Notes: generated by a model from the letters alone, not told the origin. 64,000 bases of DNA from Rhodospirillales bacterium (GCA_016710335.1 JADJXQ010000002.1:62001-126000); one strand, 5' to 3'; shown: positions 7,977 to 17,500, counted from the stretch's first letter. Program-made: numbers and translations.

Positions 7977-9379
7977 AAAGCCTGCGCCTGTGGTTCCGCC
8001 TGCGCCTGTGGCTCCGCTTCCGGCAGCAGCAGCGCGGTGACGGAACGGCGAATGTCGAGAACGTAACGGGCCGCCGCGTGCACCTGCTCCGGCGTTACGG
8101 CGGCGATCCGCTCCGGCCAGCGCTCCACGTCTTCCACCTGCAGACCAACGGCGAGCGCCTCGCCAATAATACGGGCGCCGGCGGTGAGCGAATCCCGCAC
8201 GTAAGTGGCGTCTGCGACCAAACGCTCGCGGGCGGCCGCAACCTCCTGGTCGGTAACCCCTTCGTCCACCACACCGGCCAGCACTGCGTCGATTTGCGCT
8301 TCCAGGTCCTCCATGGACACACCGGGGCGCGGCGACGCGTAGAGGGCGAACTGGGACGGCCCGCGGGCGGTGGCGTCGTATCGGGTGCCGGCCGCCACCG
8401 CGACCTGCGCGTCGACGACGAGTTGCCTGTAAAGCCGGCTGGTGGCGTTCTCGCCAAGAATGTAGGACAGAACCTGCAGCGGGTAGGCATGTTCGCTGGC
8501 GCCCGTGAGATAGCTCGGCGCCAAGTACATCCGCCGCCATACCGGCTGCCCTACCCGCTCATCCCGCATCGTCAGCCGCGCTGCCGCGTGGTGCGGCGGC
8601 TCGACGTCCATGGCGTGCGTTCTCTCCGTCTCCGATCGCGGAATGGCGCCGTAGGTCCGCTCCGCCAGCGGCCGCAGCGCCTCTGCGGTAATGTCGCCGC
8701 CCACCACCAGGATCGCGTTCTCAGGCCGGTACCAGCGCCGGTAGAACGCCAGCACGCTGTCGTAATCGATACCCTCCACCTCGTGCGCCCACCCGATGAC
8801 CGGGCGCCGGTACGGATGGTTGATGAACAGGACCGCGTCGGCCTGCTCGTCGAGCAGCGCCGCCGGTTCGTTATCCACGCGCTGACGCCGTTCCTCCAGG
8901 ATCACTTGGCGCTCCGTCGCCACCTGTTCCTCGGTAATAGCGAGGCCCTGCATGCGATCGGCCTCCAGCGCCATGACGTCTTCCAGGCGGTCGCGGGCGA
9001 TCGTCTGGTAGTAGGCAGTGTAATCCATCGAGGTGAACGCGTTCTCCCGGCCGCCGTTGCGGGCGACGAACTGTGAGAACTCGCCTGCAGGGGATTTCTC
9101 GGTACCCTTGAACATCAGGTGCTCGAGGAAGTGGGCGATACCTGATTCGCGCGGCGGTTCGTCGGCAGAGCCAACCCGATACCAGACCATGTGCGTAACG
9201 ACGGGGGCGCGATGGTTGGGGACCACCACCACCTGCATACCGTTCGCGAGCGTGAACGTCTCCGGGTTGAAGACCTTGGCGGCGGCCGGACCCGGCCATG
9301 CGGCGGCAACGAGCCAGCCGGATAACAGAACCATGATCAGCCGCCGTGCACGGCTGCGGGATCGCTCTGCAACATTCAT
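7973..9379 (-). CDS. M16 family zinc metallopeptidase, catalytic subunit
   Basis: A 468-residue exported peptidase of the insulinase/processing-peptidase family. The signal peptide runs to about residue 34 (PAAA-KVF). The inverted zinc motif H83-F-L-E-H87 is intact within SGIAHFLEHLMFKGT, and a candidate third ligand lies in MALEADRM. Family members degrade peptides in the periplasm. The C-terminus ends in two copies of EPQAQA, encoded by two nearly identical 18-base units at about 7980-8015. Its stop overlaps the start of the inactive partner gene, so stoichiometric production is expected. The BamF lipoprotein gene lies upstream on the same strand. Confidence 0.95.
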   Translation of the reverse strand: MNVAERSRSRARRLIMVLLSGWLVAAAWPGPAAAKVFNPETFTLANGMQVVVVPNHRAPVVTHMVWYRVGSADEPPRESGIAHFLEHLMFKGTEKSPAGEFSQFVARNGGRENAFTSMDYTAYYQTIARDRLEDVMALEADRMQGLAITEEQVATERQVILEERRQRVDNEPAALLDEQADAVLFINHPYRRPVIGWAHEVEGIDYDSVLAFYRRWYRPENAILVVGGDITAEALRPLAERTYGAIPRSETERTHAMDVEPPHHAAARLTMRDERVGQPVWRRMYLAPSYLTGASEHAYPLQVLSYILGENATSRLYRQLVVDAQVAVAAGTRYDATARGPSQFALYASPRPGVSMEDLEAQIDAVLAGVVDEGVTDQEVAAARERLVADATYVRDSLTAGARIIGEALAVGLQVEDVERWPERIAAVTPEQVHAAARYVLDIRRSVTALLLPEAEPQAQAEPQAQAL

Positions 9380-9602
9380 CGCATGTCACCTGATGCCGTG
9401 GTGGCCGCTCCCGTTACATGTGTCGCGCCCGGGATCGGCGCAACCCGACCGGCGCACCGAGCGGAACGGCGGTCATCGGGAGCATCTGCTCTGCACATGC
9501 GTGGCGATCGAGGAACAGGCGCCGGCCTGGATCGCTTCGCCGGCTCCGCCTCTTTGAGAAGACGTTCTCAGTCGGCGCCCGACTCGGCCCCCGAGCAACG
9601 GC

Positions 9603-9638
9603 ACGACCCCGTACCTTTACACGACCCCGTACCTTTAA
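9603..9638. repeat. 18-bp tandem duplication at the bamF stop codon
   Basis: The unit ACGACCCCGTACCTTTA(C/A) occurs twice head to tail, at 9603-9620 and 9621-9638. The second copy contains the bamF stop codon on the minus strand. It looks like a recent small slippage duplication and has no obvious regulatory meaning. The rest of the roughly 255-base gap between the M16 gene and bamF shows no gene. Confidence 0.75.
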
Positions 9639-10231
9639 TCGAAGATCCCTTCCAAGAGCGCGCGGCGCTTGCGCTCTATGACCGGGGTGGTGCCGGCGGT
9701 GACGGATTTGCCGAGGGCCTGGTTTTCGCTGATGCGCTGCTTTTCCTCCAGAGGATCGACAACGCTGCCGTAGGCGGTCGGCTTGCTCCAGAACATCAGG
9801 CGTTCGGTGAAGCTCTGGTCCTCCTCCGCGAGGATGCTGGTCTCGGCATTGACGACGGCGCGGATGCCGGGGTCGGCGTCGAGGGCGCCGGTCCTGGCCA
9901 GCATCGTTTCCGTCCCGGTGGACGCGCCGGGCAACGGCGTCGGGGCCGAGCCGCCGGCATAGGCGCCGCCGTATCCGGAAGAAGCGCTGCGGCCGCTCAG
10001 CATCGCCTGCCGGGCCTGATCGCCGGGCGAACCGGGCGACGGACGATCGCTGCCCGGCTCCGGCGGACGCAGCCCGTAGCCCGGCGGCATGCTGAGCGGG
10101 GCCCGGGAGTACACCGCGAACTCGTCGGGCGAGCGTTTGCCGAGCCCGAGCATCTCCTGGGAGTTGCTGCAGGCGCCGGCCGTTGCCGCCACGGCGCCGG
10201 CGAAAACGAGCGTCGCGAACCGAATCTTCAT
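9635..10231 (-). CDS. bamF: DUF3035 lipoprotein (BamF-like)
   Basis: A 198-residue lipoprotein. The ATG at 10231 is preferred over an in-frame GTG 18 bases upstream because a GAGGTGG ribosome binding site fits it. The N-terminus MKIRFATLVFAGAVAATAGA leads into a lipobox cysteine. PDEFAVYSRAPLSMPPGYGL followed by RPPEPGSDRP is the DUF3035 signature, and the protein ends with the usual C-terminal tail ALLEGIFD. In alphaproteobacteria DUF3035 proteins are outer-membrane assembly (BAM) components named BamF. It sits between lspA and the M16 pair, the standard alphaproteobacterial order. Confidence 0.85.
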   Translation of the reverse strand: MKIRFATLVFAGAVAATAGACSNSQEMLGLGKRSPDEFAVYSRAPLSMPPGYGLRPPEPGSDRPSPGSPGDQARQAMLSGRSASSGYGGAYAGGSAPTPLPGASTGTETMLARTGALDADPGIRAVVNAETSILAEEDQSFTERLMFWSKPTAYGSVVDPLEEKQRISENQALGKSVTAGTTPVIERKRRALLEGIFD

Positions 10232-10306
10232 GCGCTTACCACCTCGCACTGGACAAGAACGCTTGATTGCATCGCGAATGCCTCATGCACACCAATGACG
10301 GTCAGT

Positions 10307-10816
10307 CTAATCGTTCTGCGTGCGCGTGAACAGGGCGTCGGCGACGATTATGACGGCGCCGACGGTGATCGCCGAGTCGGCGATGTTGAACGCCGGCCAG
10401 TAGCACCAGGACCAGCCCAGCGGGCATCCCCAGGATTCCAGATGGAGCTGGAGGAAGTCGGCGACGGCCTGGAATCGCAGGCGGTCGATGACGTTGCCGA
10501 CCGCTCCGCCGACGATCAATCCGATGGCCGCGGCGACGAACAGACGCGGACCGCGGTAGAGCCAGACGAGCAGCACCGCGACGATGACGATGGCGACGGC
10601 GCTCAGCACCCAGGCATTCCAGGGCGAGTCGGTGTTGAACAGGCCGAAGCTGATGCCCCGGTTCCAGCCCATCACCAGATTGAAGAACGGCGTCACCTCG
10701 ATGCGGCGCGGCGGCTGCATGACCCGTTCGAGAATCCACCACTTGCTGGCCTGATCCAGCACCGCCACGGTGAGCGCAATCGCCAGCCCCGCCCACAACC
10801 GGCGCGACGAAGGCAT
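10307..10816 (-). CDS. lspA: Lipoprotein signal peptidase (signal peptidase II)
   Basis: A 169-residue, four-helix inner-membrane aspartyl protease that removes signal peptides from prolipoproteins. The family motifs are present: LDQASKWW in the first helix, GWNRGISFG, GGAVGNVIDRLRF with one catalytic Asp, and FNIADSAITVGA with the other. The start at MPSSRRLW is chosen for typical length; upstream in-frame codons would run into ileS. It follows ileS by 19 bp and is presumably in its operon. It serves the several lipoproteins in the window. Confidence 0.97.
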   Translation of the reverse strand: MPSSRRLWAGLAIALTVAVLDQASKWWILERVMQPPRRIEVTPFFNLVMGWNRGISFGLFNTDSPWNAWVLSAVAIVIVAVLLVWLYRGPRLFVAAAIGLIVGGAVGNVIDRLRFQAVADFLQLHLESWGCPLGWSWCYWPAFNIADSAITVGAVIIVADALFTRTQND

Positions 10817-10835
10817 AGCGGCGTCTTGGCCGTCG

Positions 10836-13706
10836 CTATTCAGCGGCGGCGAGGTGCTGCTCGACCGCATCGGCACAGCGAAGGCACACATTGGGATACG
10901 CTGACTGGCCGGGATGGGCGGACCGGCGGCCCACCTCCTCCAAAACCTTCCAGCAGCGCTCGCACTTGTCGCCCGCTGCCGGCGCGAACGCGACCGCGAT
11001 GCCGGGCACCTCGGCGAGGGCGAACAGGTTCGCCTCGGCCGGCGCCTCAGCGATGGGGCGGACGTCGATGCCGGACGTGATGCAGACGTCGGCGAGATCG
11101 TCCCGGCTGATTGCCGCGAGCGGGCTCGACCAGCGGTCGTCGGCGAAAACGGTCGGCGCCGCCTGCAGGCTGGAGCCGATGGTCTTGTCGGCGCGCTTCC
11201 GCTCGAGGGCCCCGGTCACCACCCGCCGCACTTCGCGGAGCCGCGCCCACTTGTCGGCCAGGGCATCGTCGCGCCAATCCGCCGGCACGTCCGGGAACAG
11301 GCGAAGGTGGACGCTCTCGTCGGCCCCCGGGTGGCGGGTCAGCCACGCCTCCTCGGCGGTGAAGCAGATGAACGGCGCCAGCCAGGCGGTCAGGTGGTCG
11401 AACAGGGCGTCGAGGACGGTGCGCACGGCGCGCCGCCGCGATGTCATCAACGCATCGCAATAAAGGCTGTCCTTGCGGACGTCGAAATAGAACGCCGACA
11501 GGTCCACCGCGCAGAAGGTGTGGAGCTCGGCGAACAGAGCGTGGAATTCGAAAGCGTCGCAGGCGTGACGCACCTGCCGGTCCAGCTCCCAAAGGCGGTG
11601 CAGGACCCAGCGCTCCAACTCCGGCATGTCGCGCCGTTCGACGCGTTCGCGGGCGTCGAAGCCGTTGAGGTTGCCGAGCAGGAATCGAAGCGTGTTGCGC
11701 AGCCGCCGGTAGATGTCGGCGTGCTGCTTGAGGATGTCTGCGCCGATGCGAAGATCCTCGGAATAGTCGGAGCCAACCACCCAGAGCCTGAGGATGTCGG
11801 CGCCGTGCTGGTTCATCACCTCCTGCGGCGCGACGATGTTGCCGAGCGACTTGGACATCTTCTGCCCGTCCTCGGCCATCACGAAGCCATGTGTGAGCAC
11901 CGCATCGTAGGGCGCCCTGCCGCGGGTGCCGCAGGATTCCAGGAGTGACGAATGGAACCAGCCGCGGTGCTGGTCAGAGCCCTCGAGATAGAGCGACGCC
12001 GGCCAACGAAGCTCGTCGCGGGCCTCCAGCACGTAGGCGTGGGTGGAGCCGGAATCGAACCAGACCTCCAGGATGTCAGTCACCTGCTCGTAGTCGGCCG
12101 GGTCGTGCTCGGGGGCGAGGAAGCGCTCCTGCGGCGACGTCAGCCATGCGTCTGCGCCTTCCGCCTCCACCGCCGCGACCACCCGCTGGAACACTCGCTC
12201 GTCGCGGAGCGGCTCTCCGGTGGCGCGGTTGACGAACACGGTGATCGGCACACCCCAGGCACGCTGGCGGGAGACGCACCAGTCGGGGCGGCTCTCGATC
12301 ATGCCGCGGAGCCGCTTCTGGCCCGAGGGCGGCACGAAGCGCGTCGCGTCGATGGCCTTCAGCGCCACGTCGCGGAGCCCGTTGGTCTCCATGCTGATGA
12401 ACCACTGGGGGGTGTTGCGGAAGATCAGCGGCGCCTTGGAGCGCCAGGAATGGGGATAGCTGTGAACGAGCGGGCTGGTTGCCAGCAATGCGCCGGCGTC
12501 GCGGAGCGCCGCCACCACCGCGCCATTGGCGTCGCCATCCTTGCCGTCGCCGGTCATGACGTGGCGGCCGGCGAACAGGGGCACGTGGCCGAGGAAGGCG
12601 CCGTCGGCGCCGACCGTATCCGGAACCGCGATGCCGTTGCGGATGCAAAGCTCCCAGTCCTCCGCGCCGTGACCCGGGGCGCAGTGGACGAAGCCGGAGC
12701 CGGTGTCCACGTCGACGAAATCCGCCGCCAGCATCGGAACGTCGAAGCCGTAGCCGGACCCGTGCAGCGGATGGCGGAGGATGGTTCCGGCCAGTTCGCT
12801 GCCCTTCAGCCGGCCGACCACGCGATGGGCGCCGATCCGGGCCGCGGCCGCCACGTCCGGCACCAGCGATTCCGCCAGCACGATGCGATCGCCGGCCGCC
12901 GCCGCACTCCCCTCGCCCGCCTCGGTGACCTCGATCACCACGTAGTCGACGCCCTCCCCATAGGCAACGGCGCGGTTGCCGGGAATGGTCCACGGTGTCG
13001 TGGTCCAGATCACGATCGAAGCGCCCTGCAAGGACGGCAGGCTTCCGCGCATCACCGGGAAGCGGACGAAGATCGTGGTCGAGCGGTGGTCGTGGTATTC
13101 GACCTCGGCATCGGCGAGGGCGGTGCGCTCGACCACGGACCAGAGGACGGGCTTGGAACCCTTGTAGAGGCCGCCGTTCATCAGGAACTTGCCGAGTTCG
13201 CGGACGATCTGAGCCTCGGCCTCGTGGGCCATGGTCGAATAAGGCCGCGCCCAGTCGCCGATCACGCCCAGGCGCTTGAACTCGTCGCGCTGCACGTCGA
13301 TCCACCCGGCGGCAAATTCCCGGCATTCCTGGCGGAACTGGATGATCGGCACCTCGTCCTTGTCCTTGCCGGCGGCGCGGTACCTTTCCTCGATCTTCCA
13401 CTCGATGGGCAGGCCGTGGCAGTCCCATCCGGGCACGTAGTTGGCGTCCAGGCCCAGCATCTGTTGCGAGCGGTTGATCACATCCTTGAGGATCTTGTTG
13501 AGGGCGTGGCCGATGTGGAGGTGGCCGTTGGCGTAGGGCGGGCCGTCGTGGAGGATGAACTTTTCGCGGCCGCGGGACGCATCCCGCAGACGGCGGTAGA
13601 GATCCATCGCTTCCCAGCGACTGAGGATCTCCGGCTCGCGCTTCGGCAGCCCGGCCTTCATGGGAAAGCCGGTGCGCGGCAGGAACACCGTCGTCTTGTA
13701 ATCCAC
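10836..13706 (-). CDS. ileS: Isoleucyl-tRNA synthetase
   Basis: A 956-residue class I synthetase charging tRNA-Ile. Visible motifs are PYANGHLHIGHALNK (HIGH), the editing-domain region with WTTTPWTIPGNRA, and DGQKMSKSLGN (KMSKS). The C-terminal zinc finger has cysteine pairs in KCERCWKV and CLRCAD. The start is taken as GTG at 13706 because GGAGAAAG lies a few bases upstream and the protein then begins VDYKTTVFLPRTGFPMKAGL like its relatives; a TTG at 13784 would add 26 unconserved residues. It is the first gene of the ileS-lspA-bamF-M16 series and lies 87 bp after ribF. Confidence 0.97.
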   Translation of the reverse strand: MDYKTTVFLPRTGFPMKAGLPKREPEILSRWEAMDLYRRLRDASRGREKFILHDGPPYANGHLHIGHALNKILKDVINRSQQMLGLDANYVPGWDCHGLPIEWKIEERYRAAGKDKDEVPIIQFRQECREFAAGWIDVQRDEFKRLGVIGDWARPYSTMAHEAEAQIVRELGKFLMNGGLYKGSKPVLWSVVERTALADAEVEYHDHRSTTIFVRFPVMRGSLPSLQGASIVIWTTTPWTIPGNRAVAYGEGVDYVVIEVTEAGEGSAAAAGDRIVLAESLVPDVAAAARIGAHRVVGRLKGSELAGTILRHPLHGSGYGFDVPMLAADFVDVDTGSGFVHCAPGHGAEDWELCIRNGIAVPDTVGADGAFLGHVPLFAGRHVMTGDGKDGDANGAVVAALRDAGALLATSPLVHSYPHSWRSKAPLIFRNTPQWFISMETNGLRDVALKAIDATRFVPPSGQKRLRGMIESRPDWCVSRQRAWGVPITVFVNRATGEPLRDERVFQRVVAAVEAEGADAWLTSPQERFLAPEHDPADYEQVTDILEVWFDSGSTHAYVLEARDELRWPASLYLEGSDQHRGWFHSSLLESCGTRGRAPYDAVLTHGFVMAEDGQKMSKSLGNIVAPQEVMNQHGADILRLWVVGSDYSEDLRIGADILKQHADIYRRLRNTLRFLLGNLNGFDARERVERRDMPELERWVLHRLWELDRQVRHACDAFEFHALFAELHTFCAVDLSAFYFDVRKDSLYCDALMTSRRRAVRTVLDALFDHLTAWLAPFICFTAEEAWLTRHPGADESVHLRLFPDVPADWRDDALADKWARLREVRRVVTGALERKRADKTIGSSLQAAPTVFADDRWSSPLAAISRDDLADVCITSGIDVRPIAEAPAEANLFALAEVPGIAVAFAPAAGDKCERCWKVLEEVGRRSAHPGQSAYPNVCLRCADAVEQHLAAAE

Positions 13707-13792
13707 GCGTCTTTCTCCGCTTACACGAGCATCTAAGCTAAAGTTCGAGGCGGCGGATGCCCCCTCCCTCCTGCTACCCGACAACGCCAGTC

Positions 13793-14767
13793 CTACCGTC
13801 CGGTTGTCGACTGGATCGCCGCCGGATGGGCGGTCGACAACACGCGGCGGGCGTGGACACAGTCGGCGCTGATTTGTGCCTTCAAAGCGTCGATGCCGTC
13901 AAAGGTTTGTTCCGCGCGAAGCCTCTCGATCAAAGCGACGCGCAGATGGCGGCCATAGAGATCGCCGTCGAAGTCGAACAGATGCGCCTCCAGGAGAACA
14001 TCGGTTCCCCCGAACGTCGGGCGGTAGCCGAGGTTGGCGACGGCGTCGCGCCACACCACCCCGCCTTCATCTTCGATGCCGGCGCGCACCGCGTAGACCC
14101 CGAGCGCCGGCCGCAGCACCTCGCCCAAAGCCAGATTGGCGGTCGGGAAGCCAATGGTGCGGCCGCGTCGGTCGCCCTCGGTCACCCGCCCCTCGATCGT
14201 AAACGCCCGGCCGAGCACCCGGGTGGCGTCGGCGAGGTCGCCTCGCTTGAGGCTGTCCCGCACCCGGGTCGACGACAATGTCCGGCCGCCGTCGTCCCGG
14301 ATCTCCTGGACGCAGGTGAAATCGAACCCGAACTCGCCGCCGAGATGGAGCAGCAGGTCCGGTGTGCCGGCGCGGCCGCGGCCGAAGGCGAAGTTGTGCC
14401 CGCATACCACCGAGCGCGCCGCCAGTCCGTCGATCAGCACGGTGTGGACGAACTCGCGCGGCGTCAGGGCCGCGAACGCCGCATCGAAGTGCACGACGAT
14501 CAATTCGTCGACCCCCAGCGCCTCAATCAGCCGCGCCTTCAGGTGAAACGGCGTCAGCCGGAACGGCGTCGCATCCGGCTGGAACACGCTCCGCGGATGG
14601 GGCTCGAAGGTGAGCACCGCCCACGGCACGCCAAGCGAGCGCGCGGTGCGGCCGGCCTCGCCGATCACCGCGTGGTGGCCACGGTGGACGCCATCGAAGT
14701 TGCCGATCGCGACCGCGGCGCCGCGCACCCCGTCCGGCAGATTCTCGTAGTGGCGGAACAGGCGCAT
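13793..14767 (-). CDS. ribF: Bifunctional riboflavin kinase / FAD synthetase
   Basis: A 324-residue enzyme that phosphorylates riboflavin to FMN and adenylates FMN to FAD. The N-terminal nucleotidyltransferase domain shows AVAIGNFDGVHRGHHAVI and LTFEPHPRSVF, and FGRGRAGT. The C-terminal flavokinase domain shows GRRTIGFPTANLAL-type sequence (GRTIGFPTANLALGEVLRPA) and YGVYAVRAG-like strands. Length is normal. It lies between the MaoC hydratase gene and ileS on the same strand, a frequent alphaproteobacterial arrangement. No FMN riboswitch is visible upstream. Confidence 0.96.
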   Translation of the reverse strand: MRLFRHYENLPDGVRGAAVAIGNFDGVHRGHHAVIGEAGRTARSLGVPWAVLTFEPHPRSVFQPDATPFRLTPFHLKARLIEALGVDELIVVHFDAAFAALTPREFVHTVLIDGLAARSVVCGHNFAFGRGRAGTPDLLLHLGGEFGFDFTCVQEIRDDGGRTLSSTRVRDSLKRGDLADATRVLGRAFTIEGRVTEGDRRGRTIGFPTANLALGEVLRPALGVYAVRAGIEDEGGVVWRDAVANLGYRPTFGGTDVLLEAHLFDFDGDLYGRHLRVALIERLRAEQTFDGIDALKAQISADCVHARRVLSTAHPAAIQSTTGR

Positions 14768-14781
14768 GACCTGTCCCGGCG

Positions 14782-15219
14782 TCAGCCGCGGGACGGCACC
14801 ATGATCAGCGCTTCGCCCTCGATCACCGGCTTGCCGGCCACAGTGCAGACCGTGTCGAACTCGACGAACTTCTTTTGCGGCAGCAGTTTCTTGATGGTCA
14901 CGGTGGCGTTGACCGTGTCGCCGACCTTGACCGGCGCCTTGAACTTGAGGGTCTGGCTGACGTAGATGCAGCCGGGGCCCGGCAGCTTGGTTCCGAACAC
15001 GGCGGAGATCAGGCCGGCGCCGAACATGCCGTGGGCGATGCGCTGCTTGAACATGGTTTCCTTGGCAAAATCGTCGTTCAAGTGCACCGGGTTGGTGTCC
15101 CCGGAGACGCCGGCGAAGGACTCGATGATGGCGTCGGTCACCGTCTTCCCGAACGTTGCCGACATCCCCTCCTTGAGGTCCTCGAAATAATAGCCCTGCA
15201 GGTCGTCCCGTATGCTCAT
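14782..15219 (-). CDS. MaoC family (R)-specific enoyl-CoA hydratase (PhaJ-like)
   Basis: A 145-residue hot-dog-fold hydratase. The start is MSIRDDLQGYYFEDLKEGMS at 15219, with an AGGAAGAGGAAAA ribosome binding stretch upstream. The catalytic segment SFAGVSGDTNPVHLND contains the Asp and His dyad, and RIAHGMFGAGLISAV follows as expected. PhaJ-type enzymes convert trans-2-enoyl-CoA to (R)-3-hydroxyacyl-CoA, feeding beta-oxidation intermediates into PHA. A PHA synthase is present at 45-46.8 kb, which supports that use, though other MaoC roles are possible. Confidence 0.88.
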   Translation of the reverse strand: MSIRDDLQGYYFEDLKEGMSATFGKTVTDAIIESFAGVSGDTNPVHLNDDFAKETMFKQRIAHGMFGAGLISAVFGTKLPGPGCIYVSQTLKFKAPVKVGDTVNATVTIKKLLPQKKFVEFDTVCTVAGKPVIEGEALIMVPSRG

Positions 15220-15349
15220 GGCGTTTTCCTCTTCCTCAGCGTGTTGTAGAGCGGCGCTTGATGCTGCAGCGCACAATAGGTGACCCGATCCTAAACGGCT
15301 GGCCTCGAACGAGCAAGAGGAGTGCGTTGAAGGCTGCGGGCGTGTTCAG

Positions 15350-15775
15350 TCACGACCCGGTCGGGCGACGGCGCACCAGACGGGGGATGGCCCGCATAGC
15401 GCGCCACCGCCTGATGGCGGAAGGTCGCACATGGTCGTCGGCCTCTTCGTGGGAGGCTTCAGAAGGCGAAGCGTCGCCTGAGTCGCTGAACAGCGACGCG
15501 CGCTGCGGGCGGGTTTGGTCGCGGCGCTCGATCAGCATGAGGGTTCGCGCCACCAGCGGATCGCGATCCGGCGGCGGCGCGCACGACAGGACGTGGGCGC
15601 GGGCGATGGCGCGGATGCGCCTGGCGACAACCGGGAAGCCATGCCGGGCCTCGCACCAGCGGGCATAGGCGGCGACCGTCCATGGATGCGCCGGCAGCGC
15701 CTTTAGCCGCCGCTGCTTGCACCAGGCGACGAAGGTCGCCCATTCGCTTTCGCTCTTGCCTCCTGCCATGGCCAT
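15350..15775 (-). CDS. Hypothetical helical protein, integrase-N-terminal-like
   Basis: A 141-residue protein, start taken at MAMAGGKSESEWATFVAWCK (in-frame GTG/ATG codons lie close by). The first half (WCKQRRLKALPAHPWTVAAY, then ARWCEARHGF) resembles the helical core-binding region of tyrosine recombinases, but no catalytic domain follows. The second half is basic and low complexity. It lies 30 bp downstream of the MATE transporter on the same strand. Similar short proteins occur as conserved hypotheticals in Rhodospirillales. The function is unknown, and a DNA-binding role is only a guess. Confidence 0.6.
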   Translation of the reverse strand: MAMAGGKSESEWATFVAWCKQRRLKALPAHPWTVAAYARWCEARHGFPVVARRIRAIARAHVLSCAPPPDRDPLVARTLMLIERRDQTRPQRASLFSDSGDASPSEASHEEADDHVRPSAIRRWRAMRAIPRLVRRRPTGS

Positions 15776-15805
15776 CGTCCGCCGAAGCCTGCCCGACACA
15801 GTAGT

Positions 15806-17194
15806 TCACCGGTCGGCGCCGCTCAACAAAAACGTGTGGTCGCGCCGGCTCAACCCGTAGAAACGCCCGGCCTGCAGGGCGAGCGACAGTACGCTGGCGA
15901 TGAAGACGCCTTCGAACAGGCCGATCACGCCGCGGGCCAGCGGGAACGCCAGCAGCCACGCCAGCGGGATCATCACGACAAGGTAGCTGACGACATAGAG
16001 GGCGGTCGCCACCCACGTCTCGCCGCGGCCGCGCAAGGCGTTGGCCATGACCCCCTGGCCGCCGTCGACGATCAGCACCCAAGCCACCAGCGTCACCACC
16101 GGCGTGGCGACGCCGATCAGCGTCCGGTCGTTGGTGTAGAGGGCGGCGATGCTCTCGGGGACCATGGCGATGCCGAGCGCGAACAACGTCATCGCGACGG
16201 TGCCGAGGCCGAGCCCGGTCCATCCCGCCCAGGCGACGCCGGCCGCATCGCCGCGCCCGTGCGCCGCGCCGACCCGCACCGCGGTGGCGGAGCCGATGCC
16301 GACGGCGGCCATGTACAGCATCGCCAGCAAGTTCATGGCGATCGCGAAGGCGGCGAGCGGGTAGGGTCCGAGCCAGCCGGCGAACACGTTCATGGCTGAG
16401 AACGACAGCGCCTCGACGCCGATGCTGACGCCACTGGCGTAGCCGATGCGCCGCTGCCGCGCCCAGCTTCGCCAGCCGCCGATGGGCTGTCGGCGCACGC
16501 CGAAGCGGTCGTGGTCCGCCATCATCCAGACGTAGGCGACGAGGCCGACACCGAGCGCCAGGCGCACCCCCGTCGTCGCCCACGCCGAACCGAGTGCGCC
16601 CATCGGCGGGACGCCGAAATGGCCGTAGACGAGCACCCAGTTGAGGGCGACGTTGAGCACGTTTGCGGCGAGCATCGCCACCATGCCCGGCAGCGGCCGG
16701 CGGATGCCCTCCAGAAAGAACGTGGTGGTCACGAACAGAAGCTGCGGCGCGATGCCGAGGCCCAGCACCTGCACCACACGTCCGCCGGCCCGGGCAAGTT
16801 CGGGGCTCTGGCCGAGGAGGCTCAACAGCGTCTCCCCGAAGGCGCAGATCACGGCGACGCCGCCGCCGAGGCAGAGGGCATAGGGCAGCGACCGCCGCCA
16901 CACCATCCCGCACTCCTCCGGACGGTCCCGCCCGAACGCCGCAGCGGTCACCACCAGCGTGCCCATCACCAGCCCCAGCGTCGACAGCAGCAGCGGCATG
17001 ATCGGCGCAAGACCGATGCCAAGGTACGCCAACTCCTCCGCCGCGTAGCGGCCGACCATGATGGTGTCGACCAGCGCCATCACCATGACGCCCGATCGCG
17101 CCACCACAACCGGCGCGGAGAGGCGCAGGAGGTCCATGACGTGGCTTGCCAGGCGAGCCAGGAGGGCGTTCGGACGGCGCGGACGCAGGGTCAT
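15806..17194 (-). CDS. MATE family multidrug/toxin exporter
   Basis: A 462-residue, 12-helix membrane antiporter when started at MTLRPRRPNALL (17194). LLRLSAPVVVARSGVMVMAL and VDTIMVGRYAAEELAYLGIG match the MATE N-lobe, and the C-lobe repeats it with SIGVEALSFSAMNVFAG. Such proteins exchange Na+ or H+ for cationic drugs. An in-frame extension upstream to 17635 is open but unconserved and overlaps the frd promoter region and gene start on the other strand, so it is rejected. It is divergent from frdA, leaving about 306 bases between them. Confidence 0.9.
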   Translation of the reverse strand: MTLRPRRPNALLARLASHVMDLLRLSAPVVVARSGVMVMALVDTIMVGRYAAEELAYLGIGLAPIMPLLLSTLGLVMGTLVVTAAAFGRDRPEECGMVWRRSLPYALCLGGGVAVICAFGETLLSLLGQSPELARAGGRVVQVLGLGIAPQLLFVTTTFFLEGIRRPLPGMVAMLAANVLNVALNWVLVYGHFGVPPMGALGSAWATTGVRLALGVGLVAYVWMMADHDRFGVRRQPIGGWRSWARQRRIGYASGVSIGVEALSFSAMNVFAGWLGPYPLAAFAIAMNLLAMLYMAAVGIGSATAVRVGAAHGRGDAAGVAWAGWTGLGLGTVAMTLFALGIAMVPESIAALYTNDRTLIGVATPVVTLVAWVLIVDGGQGVMANALRGRGETWVATALYVVSYLVVMIPLAWLLAFPLARGVIGLFEGVFIASVLSLALQAGRFYGLSRRDHTFLLSGADR

Positions 17195-17500
17195 CGAGCG
17201 AAGGTAGACGCCGCCGGAGATCGTCGCCAGAACGTTGATCCGGATGGCTGCGGGGCGAGTTGCCTGCCGCGCCGGTTGTGCCGGCGCACCGGCGATCGTG
17301 ATCGGATGACGGCGTACTTCGCTCGTTGAAGGTCCGGCGCACGCACCTGGGCAGGCGGGTAGCGGGAAACGCGCTCGCCTCTCCCCTTCAATCTTGTTTG
17401 CCCAGCCTCCAAATGTCGTATAACGGGGCGCAAATTTTGGGGCGCCGCCCGCCTCACGGCAGGGCTTGCGATCCGCAAGGGGGCGTAACGGGAGAACCCA
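17195..17500. promoter_or_regulatory. Divergent intergenic region upstream of frdABCD
   Basis: About 306 bases separate the MATE gene and frdA. A weak sigma-70-like pair can be drawn, TTGTTT at 17394-17399 and TATAAC at 17419-17424, but the 19-base spacing is long. GGAG sits just before the frdA ATG. No convincing FNR/CRP half-site pair (TTGAT-N4-ATCAA) is visible, although oxygen control of this operon would be expected. Nothing else is recognised here. Confidence 0.35.

Noticed and set aside
11952..13736. 594-residue plus-strand open frame antisense to ileS
   Set aside because: It has no family motifs and follows ileS codon periodicity in reverse; it is a GC-rich shadow.
17394..17424. Sigma-70 promoter for frdABCD
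   Set aside because: The 19-base spacing and weak -35 make it no better than chance; only noted within the region entry.
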